Assembly (NCBI GenBank): GCA_030628755.1
Contig: DAOVQH010000044.1
Coordinates: 1 to 11,336 of the forward strand
Length of the DNA: 11,336 nt
Direction of reading: 5' to 3'
From: Candidatus Cloacimonadota bacterium
Lineage (GTDB): Bacteria; Cloacimonadota; Cloacimonadia; Cloacimonadales; TCS61
In this document: piece by piece, positions 6,501-11,336 of the stretch
How positions within the stretch are numbered: position 1 is the first letter of the stretch
Layout: each line of letters starts with the position of its first letter
Position numbers and translations under genes: made by a program
Notes under the pieces: generated by a model
Databases searched by the model: none
Told to the model about the DNA's origin: nothing
The model's input: the letters and a program-made list of their open reading frames with translations, nothing else

Positions 6501-7974
6501 TCAGTTATTTGGAACCGGTTTTTTAAAAAAGATTGAAGATTGCGATTTCATTGATAATGGGTATGGTGTAAACCAGAATACGGTGTCTGCAAATGTAATA
6601 GAGTGCAATTTCACTAACAACGAGATTGGTATAGATTACAGTAACACTCATCAACAGAGACTTATAGGACCTGCTCAACCATCTATTGGGGATGCTCATA
6701 ATAGCTTCTTTAATGGAGAAGATTACTTTATTATGGGTATAAGATGTTCGGATAGTTCTCCCAGAGTATCAAATTGCATTTTTGAAACTTATTTTGGAAT
6801 TTTGAGTGTAAATAATGCAAAGGTTAATGCTTCCTGGGGTGCAAATAATATTTTCCAAGATTCAAATATACATCTTTTTTTCTTTCCGGATGAATCAAAT
6901 TTATCAAGTGAAATATCTCTGCGTAATGGACATAATGATTTCTATGATCAGGGTTGGGATTTCGGATTCAGTTCATGTTATGCTGGTAGTCTTATAACTA
7001 TTAATGCTAATGGTAACTGGTGGGAAGATTTCGAGGTAGATAGTTTAAGTTTCGCTGGTTCTATACCACCAATAATAATTGCTGATGAAATGGACCCGGA
7101 ACCTAATGTACCTTTTATTTCTCAACCTGATAACAGATTTGAGACTGCATCTTACGAGGAATCCCAGGGAAACGATGAGACAGCTTTAGATAGTTTTAGA
7201 GAAATATTAAACGATAAACTTGAAAGTGAAAAACAATATTGGGGAATTTGTATAGACAAGGTTTATAATTTATCTATGATACTGGAAGAAGACATTAATG
7301 CATTGCTGAACTACTATGAAATTCTTTACTTATCCACACCCGAATATCTTACGGAAGAAGAAAGAACTTCTTTACAATTTATTCTGAAAAACTACCAAAA
7401 GAAATGTCATATTAAAATGAAAGAATACCAGGAAGCTGCAGATATTGTAGTTGAAAGGATTAATAATCCAATATCAACTCTGGATTCACTATTTGCAGTA
7501 ATGCAGCTCGAAACTATCTATATGTTAAGTTACCTTGATAGTACAGGTAGGGGTAATTTAGTGGTTACAAATTATGACAAGTTAGCACCAAAAAGTTTAA
7601 AGGAACATAATAAGAAGCATAAAGATCACTGGAAAGAGATATACATTCTTTTGGGTGTTGGTACAAGTGATGAATTAGAACAAAATCTACCAGCTGCCCC
7701 GGTTTTAAGTGGAAACTATCCCAATCCATTCAATCCAGAAACAAAAATTGTATTTTCTATCCCTGAAGATAGCAAGGTGAATCTTTCGATTTATAACATC
7801 AGGGGGCAAAAAGTAAGAACACTTGTAAATACAAAATTGGAAAAAGGATTTCATGAGATTATCTGGAATAGTAAAGACAACAATAGGAAATCAGTAGCAT
7901 CAGGTGTGTACTTCTACAAATTTGATGTTAACGGCAAAACAAAGGGTGTGAAGAAAATGCTTCTGCTGAAATAG
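3565..7974 (+). CDS. Large secreted beta-helix protein with T9SS sorting domain
   Basis: This is a 1469-aa exported protein of unknown substrate. Residues 1-20 (MFRKVLLTLAAILLVSRVFG) are a signal peptide; GGGAGG at 3554-3559 supports the start. Residues about 25-330 look beta-rich. Residues about 340-600 could be a TIM-barrel, glycosidase-like region: YLYSKDEP with Asp347/Glu348, later FFTVPQTYGRYY and CYDADGIINYKF. That assignment is tentative. From about 737 to 1150 there is a right-handed parallel beta-helix: short repeats with a conserved xxGI pattern, such as VFGIEGYD, DYGISMQS, DTGIQLFG and GYGVNQNT, with Asn and Cys stacks (NCKFENC, DCDFIDN). Residues about 1185-1360 are predicted helical, TPR-like. 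The T9SS domain begins at about 1384 (NYPNPFNPETKIVFSI, IYNIRGQKVRTLV, SGVYFYKFD) and ends KKMLLLK. It is probably a surface carbohydrate-binding or carbohydrate-degrading protein. Confidence 0.85.
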   Translation: MFRKVLLTLAAILLVSRVFGLYSDNYILGAYTYLRSYTSHADVCMDYLTEANYNCHVCTNSMQDNSLLAQQSNERQLDMILNDYYWDDDSETYGVYELTKASNYIYEAEYSEIGEIIAPEPCPSMYHYRITRPDGVGDFQFSQYDINVGNSSHDNYWKCEVNDNSYPSFAADTLYWKWLKFGENYSLSKQIITVRQDTLFFEFTMKIDNPLPDDPTEICCANVYVLNDAAEKVYLPIHSYEPDLYPDKDLTVGDFYREPQPPYTIFTFYTPKDEIPAEAVVQDHYEHKLLNLNFEVYWHNNEDLYIDYFRFYDDIYKKLDNGDYDDMIVSRFDDLNVPNLKYLYSKDEPCGPQYDPYRLVNNALDNNIDLMTTLFRYCFWSGGGYDYTDHTYNHHELFNTVSEPDNIMINHYHCAPNTKWNEVTSNFPFIGHNQNRIDRLLNWYNNVREIAEDAQIPFFTVPQTYGRYYLEPYSGDEHWRVLLPPSKMLKCLQFLPLCYDADGIINYKFVSSYHYYQSGNELDFSEPLGIEGEIDDSRNDFYSFGLINREGNVYNGTPYKTDHYYAIQEANLEIETIGTIIKDLEWQGAGTIETENTLTEFDVALADDLNSITIEDDNSYYSGYVECAVYKDSVNNNYFMLVNRRTNFSLPEYTNENGYIYQIPIDVDSAFEVADDQVVIFEFNQVPDNYVLIDQYSGGIYEIIECISEIQIGPGDGMLLKLCQLPIPEEITGLIIVSDCYIPYNVIILNGGILYVGDNVEFGPYAKLYVSSGGLLIMEGNIQFGNNSQIINHYGELYIAPYASLPTCLSAKHNKWKGIRCKEGSMTWVQNNAFIKNAVFGIEGYDCEVHIVNSTIENCDYGISMQSSIFTPGACHLEFISSTVIVPPDPDAVGISLFNSGYDHNFLITGTENEESEIIGTDKIGTGIFLFTQGEGQNSSFLCENTLFSDLETGISHNPYCGTDHEIMNCKFENCDTGIQLFGTGFLKKIEDCDFIDNGYGVNQNTVSANVIECNFTNNEIGIDYSNTHQQRLIGPAQPSIGDAHNSFFNGEDYFIMGIRCSDSSPRVSNCIFETYFGILSVNNAKVNASWGANNIFQDSNIHLFFFPDESNLSSEISLRNGHNDFYDQGWDFGFSSCYAGSLITINANGNWWEDFEVDSLSFAGSIPPIIIADEMDPEPNVPFISQPDNRFETASYEESQGNDETALDSFREILNDKLESEKQYWGICIDKVYNLSMILEEDINALLNYYEILYLSTPEYLTEEERTSLQFILKNYQKKCHIKMKEYQEAADIVVERINNPISTLDSLFAVMQLETIYMLSYLDSTGRGNLVVTNYDKLAPKSLKEHNKKHKDHWKEIYILLGVGTSDELEQNLPAAPVLSGNYPNPFNPETKIVFSIPEDSKVNLSIYNIRGQKVRTLVNTKLEKGFHEIIWNSKDNNRKSVASGVYFYKFDVNGKTKGVKKMLLLK

Positions 7975-7985
7975 TGACATAAACC

Positions 7986-8041
7986 TTGCGAACTCCGGCA
8001 GCTGCCGGATTCGCAACGGTTGATTCAGTTCTATAACCGTT
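7986..8041. repeat. Paired hairpins after the large T9SS gene
   Basis: The first hairpin has TTGCGAA (7986-7992) pairing with TTCGCAA (8010-8016) around the perfect palindrome CCGGCAGCTGCCGG (7995-8008). The second has AACGGTT (8015-8021) and AACCGTT (8035-8041). The core CAGCTGCCGGAT (7999-8010) is identical to 570-581. There is no U-tract. The element begins 12 nt after the stop codon, consistent with a REP-type 3' element that could stabilise or end the transcript. The rest of the 7975-8242 gap holds an open 30-codon segment without a start (8079-8171) and the terminator. Confidence 0.55.
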
Positions 8042-8193
8042 CGGCCCGTTCTCCGTAGCATACTGCGAAGGGTGAAAAGGTCTGAAAGAAATAATAAAAG
8101 AAATTAACCGTTCCGAAGGTGAATATGATTTTTATAATGCTAATGTCTGGGGACAGTTGGCACTAATGTAAATAGCCATAATCATCGAAATAT

Positions 8194-8224
8194 AAAGGGG
8201 CTTTGAAAATTATACCCCCTTTTT
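8194..8224. terminator. Bidirectional Rho-independent terminator
   Basis: AAAGGGG (8194-8200) pairs with CCCCTTT (8216-8222) across a 15-nt loop, and the + strand continues with T to 8224. Read on the - strand, the same stem follows the stop codon of the 374-aa gene (8243) by about 20 nt and ends in TTTATATTT. It lies between convergent genes, exactly where a shared terminator is expected. Confidence 0.7.
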
Positions 8225-8242
8225 GTTATATCTGATATCAGC

Positions 8243-9367
8243 TTACTCTTCAATCACTTCCACATTTGCACGAGGGATAATTACTTTTCCACCGTTTTCC
8301 AGTTCAGCTTCCAGGATACGAACCAGGCTCTCACTTTCAACTTTAGTAAGTTTTTCTGGCAATCCTGTGACCTTACCGATCAATCCAAAGTTTGGCTGAC
8401 GAATAACCCGGATAGTTGTCCCGATCTCGAGAGTTGTTATTTTTACTTCAGGTTCTTTTAATTCTTCTTCTTTAAATTCTATGGGAATTACTATTTCAGG
8501 TCGCATAACACCGGCACGGATCTGGGTGATACCATGGATGGAAGCTTTATGCCCATCGAATCTTTTCAAAAGTTCAAAAGTCTTACCAGCCATATTTATC
8601 TTACCAAAGCCTTCTGTAACAACAATTGTCAATCCTACTTCTTCGTGACCGGTAATAGCAACTCCGATATTATAACCGAGAAGTTTTTTCAAATCATGGT
8701 CATCGATGCCTCCTGTAATAATACCGGAAACACCTGCCTGTTGGGCTTTCTTTACAACAGCGTAAGGAATTATAGCTCCGCAAACGATAACCTTGCCTTT
8801 ACAGGATTCATCTACCTTCTTCACATCGACAATCTCATCTGGAGATGAAACGAGTAATTTAATTTCACCAAATCGTTCACCGCCTATTCCGAAAATTCCC
8901 TGGATGTAAGCTGATTTATTTTCAATAACCACGCCCTCATCTTTGATTATATCAACAACTACGCCGTCGATAAAGGCTTTTATCTGAACAGGAATTCTGG
9001 GTTCACGCATGAGTAACTGACCTGTAATGGTCGAAATATTTTCAACTTCACCGTCAATAGGAGATTTTACAGAATTTTTAAATAAACCAAAAAATCCTTT
9101 TGACTCAGCAATAACATCTCCTTTTTTGATCTGGTCACCTGCTTTTATTTTAATATATTGGTTAACAAGATTTGGAGTAATACTGAGTTTATTTGCCAGG
9201 TTGAAAGGAACAACATTGCCGGGAAGAAAGGTTTCTGCAACCAGGTCTTCTGCTTTTACTTTATCACCTTTCTTAACAAGAACTTTCCCTTTCAAAGGGA
9301 GGATTCTTTCCTTTTTTAGAATTATACTCTCTGTTACTGTTAAACCTGCGGAATATGCTTGTGCCAT
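8243..9367 (-). CDS. MutL-linked protein with barrel-sandwich and KOW-like segments
   Basis: This is a 374-aa cytoplasmic protein; no signal or membrane segment is seen. ATG 9367 follows a strong AAGGAGG (9374-9380) at 6-nt spacing. Residues about 23-45 (LKGKVLVKKGDKVKAEDLVA) and 71-112 (IKAGDQIKKGDVIAES, then SPIDGEVENI) look like two halves of a biotinyl/lipoyl-type barrel-sandwich hybrid fold. There is no clear modified-Lys motif, so a carrier role is not indicated. Residues about 185-290 form an alpha/beta segment with IITGGIDDHDL and AITGHEEVGLTIVVTEGFG. The C-terminal 64 residues (about 311-374) contain a KOW-like motif, IRVIRQPNFGLIGKVTGLP. It lies 85 nt downstream of the MutL-type ATPase on the same strand, presumably one operon, so it may help that reactivase or the mutase. 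I know no assigned function. Confidence 0.75.
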   Translation of the reverse strand: MAQAYSAGLTVTESIILKKERILPLKGKVLVKKGDKVKAEDLVAETFLPGNVVPFNLANKLSITPNLVNQYIKIKAGDQIKKGDVIAESKGFFGLFKNSVKSPIDGEVENISTITGQLLMREPRIPVQIKAFIDGVVVDIIKDEGVVIENKSAYIQGIFGIGGERFGEIKLLVSSPDEIVDVKKVDESCKGKVIVCGAIIPYAVVKKAQQAGVSGIITGGIDDHDLKKLLGYNIGVAITGHEEVGLTIVVTEGFGKINMAGKTFELLKRFDGHKASIHGITQIRAGVMRPEIVIPIEFKEEELKEPEVKITTLEIGTTIRVIRQPNFGLIGKVTGLPEKLTKVESESLVRILEAELENGGKVIIPRANVEVIEE

Positions 9368-9384
9368 CTTAAACCTCCTTATTT

Positions 9385-9452
9385 TGCCACTGACTTTTAT
9401 TAATTAATGGTGGTTGTTAAGTCAGGGCTTTGTCTGTGTAAGTCTTGTGGCA
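9385..9452 (-). other. Structured intercistronic spacer
   Basis: The spacer between the two - strand genes contains nested inverted repeats: TGCCA/TGGCA (9385-9389/9448-9452) at the outside, and CTGACTT/AAGTCAG (9390-9396/9419-9425) inside. The outer arms span nearly the entire spacer from the MutL stop to the next gene's ribosome binding site. It could modulate translation or processing between the cistrons. There is no U-tract, so readthrough is expected. Confidence 0.35.
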
Positions 9453-11324
9453 TTAATTTTTTAGGACTTCATCCGGGTATGCTTTGAGTTCCAGCATCCA
9501 TTTTTTTAGAAGAGGAACACGTTCGGAAGAATCGGTTGGAAGCGTAAAAGGTTGTCTTCCACGAGTATCGAGAACAATGCCCACCACACCACCATGAAGT
9601 TCGGTTTGAATTTCTTGTCCTTTTCCTTGCCCAATATCCAAACCTCTACCAGGTTTTAGAGTTGCTTTTGCTTTTTCTCCCACACCCAGAGGAATTAATC
9701 TTATTTCACCGAATTTTATTTCTTCTTCAAATACTTCACCACCTGGAAGCTCTATCTTGGCAGAAAGAGCGACTTTGTCAGGTTTGATTTTTCCTACAGG
9801 AGCAACACAGGTTCCGAGATAGATCATACAGTCTTTTTCAAAAACCTCGGTTGCAGCCTTTTCACTGATTTCTGCAAGCACTCCAAGATGCGGCATCATG
9901 AAGATACTATCTACAGCAAGCTTGGTGATACCTTCTGGCTGGAATGCATCTATCATCATCATTGCAGATTGGTTTCTACGTGGAGCATGTGACATCACGC
10001 CACCACTTCCAACCAGTAAGTCAAGACTCATCATATCAACGATAGACTCACCTGAAACTGACTGTGCGAATGCTTCGGAAATTTCACGCTGTTTTTGTCC
10101 GCCCTTAAGACCAACTGCAAATTCCTTATGCTGGATGAATGCATATTTTAAGGCTTCTTTTGCGATTGCCTGTTCCAGGATAGATTCCATCATTGTTTGG
10201 GGAATTGTGGTAGGACGAATCATCTTATTTTTTATCATATTTCTGAGTTCAGATTCATCAATATCAAAGGGAACCCAACGTAAGATTCCTTCTATTCCTG
10301 CAGTAGCCAGCACATTGGAAATACTGTAACTCATGCCCAGGTTGGCACTCACAGTTCTATTGAATATTTTGTCTTTTGTGAATACTGAGAAGATGTCTGT
10401 TGTTGCACCGCCAATATCTACACCAAGAACTTCGATGTCTTCTACTCTGGCTATTGCCTGCATAATGTTTCCTACTGCTGCTGGCGTAGGCATAATCGGA
10501 ATGTTGACAAGTTTTCCTTCTTTTGAACCTTTAACCCAGCTCATCAGTTTGTTGTATCCGGGAGCTTGAGCCATAACGTGTTCCATGAAAAGATCATGTA
10601 TCTTGTCACGAGCTGGTCCAAGATTTTCCCTTTCCAGAGTTGGTCGAAGATTTTCTGTGATGATTAAATCGGTTTTTTCCGCGAGTATATCTTTGATAAT
10701 ATCCTGGGCTTTGTTATTACCTGCATAAATTATCGGTAGATTGTAACTTGAGCCAAGGCGTGGTCTCGGGTCGGCAGCACTTACGAGCTCTCCCATTTCG
10801 GCAACGTGTTTTGTGGTTCCACCATCCACACCACCAGCCATCAAGATCATATCAGGTCGCATTTGACGAATCCTTTCGATCTTCTCATAATTCGGGCGTT
10901 TATCATTACTGGCGATCAAGTCCATTACGATTGCTCCAGCTCCGAGAGCAGCACGTTCTGCACTTTCACCGGTCATTCTGGCAACGACTCCTGTAACCAT
11001 CATCTGCAGACCGCCACCTGCACTACTGGTGGAAACATAGGCATCAACGCCTTCTTCTTCCTTGTCTGAAATCCAGATCGTATCATCTTTAATGAATTTG
11101 ATATCAGGCTCGTCATATTTCAATCGAGCAAGCTCCTCTAATTCTGTAACTGCATTGATAACGCCTTTGGTAACATCATTCAAGGGTTTTTCTACTGTAG
11201 TAGGAGCTTCACCGCGAACAGTCTGGCGGTATTCACCATCGATATACTCAATTAAAATTGATTTTGTGGTTGTACTTCCACAATCAGTGGCAATAATTCT
11301 CTTTAATGGTCGAGGATCCCCCAT
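9453..11324 (-). CDS. MutL/GlmL-family ASKHA ATPase, long form
   Basis: This belongs to the MutL/GlmL family (not the DNA-repair MutL), encoded next to B12-dependent glutamate mutase or ornithine aminomutase genes and thought to act as an ATP-dependent chaperone or reactivase of the mutase. It has the ASKHA nucleotide-binding motifs: phosphate-1 TDCGSTTTKS (residues 13-22), STSSAGGGLQ (98-107), AGGVDGGTTKH (163-173), phosphate-2 VDIGGATTD (Asp303), and a glycine-rich GSGGVMSHAPRR (about 437-448) near the adenosine site. The 623 residues exceed the roughly 460 I recall for clostridial MutL; the extra C-terminal part (about 500-623) is beta-rich and contains VVGIVLDTRGRQPF. ATG 11324 is chosen because GGAGG lies 5 nt upstream; an in-frame GTG at the very edge is less likely. 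The gene is complete. Mutase subunits are probably encoded just beyond the window. Confidence 0.88.
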   Translation of the reverse strand: MGDPRPLKRIIATDCGSTTTKSILIEYIDGEYRQTVRGEAPTTVEKPLNDVTKGVINAVTELEELARLKYDEPDIKFIKDDTIWISDKEEEGVDAYVSTSSAGGGLQMMVTGVVARMTGESAERAALGAGAIVMDLIASNDKRPNYEKIERIRQMRPDMILMAGGVDGGTTKHVAEMGELVSAADPRPRLGSSYNLPIIYAGNNKAQDIIKDILAEKTDLIITENLRPTLERENLGPARDKIHDLFMEHVMAQAPGYNKLMSWVKGSKEGKLVNIPIMPTPAAVGNIMQAIARVEDIEVLGVDIGGATTDIFSVFTKDKIFNRTVSANLGMSYSISNVLATAGIEGILRWVPFDIDESELRNMIKNKMIRPTTIPQTMMESILEQAIAKEALKYAFIQHKEFAVGLKGGQKQREISEAFAQSVSGESIVDMMSLDLLVGSGGVMSHAPRRNQSAMMMIDAFQPEGITKLAVDSIFMMPHLGVLAEISEKAATEVFEKDCMIYLGTCVAPVGKIKPDKVALSAKIELPGGEVFEEEIKFGEIRLIPLGVGEKAKATLKPGRGLDIGQGKGQEIQTELHGGVVGIVLDTRGRQPFTLPTDSSERVPLLKKWMLELKAYPDEVLKN

Positions 11325-11336
11325 ATTTACCTCCAC

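Noticed and set aside
8534..9407. + strand ORFs opposite the 374-aa gene
   Set aside because: Antisense shadows of a well-supported gene with a strong RBS; no recognisable domains.
9898..10569. Long + strand ORFs opposite the MutL-type gene
   Set aside because: They are antisense to a gene with clear ASKHA motifs and show no family features of their own.
9453..11324. DNA mismatch-repair MutL
   Set aside because: The name is shared only; the sequence has ASKHA phosphate motifs, not the GHKL ATPase motifs of the repair protein.
11325..11336. Start of the MutL-type protein at the edge GTG (11334-11336)
   Set aside because: It would add four residues encoded by the RBS itself; ATG 11324 has correct SD spacing.

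Overview
The window looks like a piece of an AT-rich genome from an uncultured, anaerobic, Gram-negative lineage of the Fibrobacterota-Chlorobiota-Bacteroidota neighbourhood. A member of candidate phylum Cloacimonadota is my best guess. The basis is inference: two long secreted proteins and one gene remnant carry the YPNPFNP-type C-terminal sorting domain used by type IX secretion (T9SS), alongside a lipoprotein and a MutL/GlmL-type gene typical of anaerobes with B12-dependent amino-acid mutases. No rRNA, tRNA or marker that fixes the phylum is present.

Layout. On the + strand, 1-431 is the 3' end of enolase. Two structured, GC-richer inverted-repeat elements follow (488-588), then a 207-aa lipoprotein of unknown function (612-1235). 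A gene-free stretch (1236-1476) holds a perfect hairpin and a candidate promoter. It leads to a short ORF that is little more than an orphan T9SS sorting domain (1477-1776), apparently a gene remnant. Next are a secreted seven-repeat FG-GAP beta-propeller protein with a T9SS domain (1823-3418) and a 1469-aa secreted multidomain protein (3565-7974: signal peptide, possible TIM-barrel-like region, right-handed beta-helix, helical segment, T9SS domain). A hairpin pair and a bidirectional terminator (8194-8224) separate this block from two convergent - strand genes. These are a long-form MutL/GlmL ASKHA ATPase (9453-11324) and, downstream of it, a 374-aa protein with barrel-sandwich-like and KOW-like segments (8243-9367).

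How it works together. The - strand pair is probably the accessory end of an operon for a coenzyme-B12-dependent mutase (glutamate mutase or ornithine/lysine aminomutase type) whose catalytic subunits would lie beyond 11336. The + strand block is a surface/secretome region with enolase as an unrelated housekeeping neighbour.

The most unusual content is the set of small structured repeats. Two copies of a three-way-junction (cloverleaf) element, at 1676-1726 and 3422-3505, share arm sequences and show one compensatory base-pair change. An 18-nt in-frame insertion carrying a GC-rich palindrome lies inside the orphan sorting domain (about 1618-1635). A 9-bp (three-codon) tandem repeat sits at the same place in both closely related sorting domains. 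A 12-nt hairpin core is shared between 570-581 and 7999-8010.
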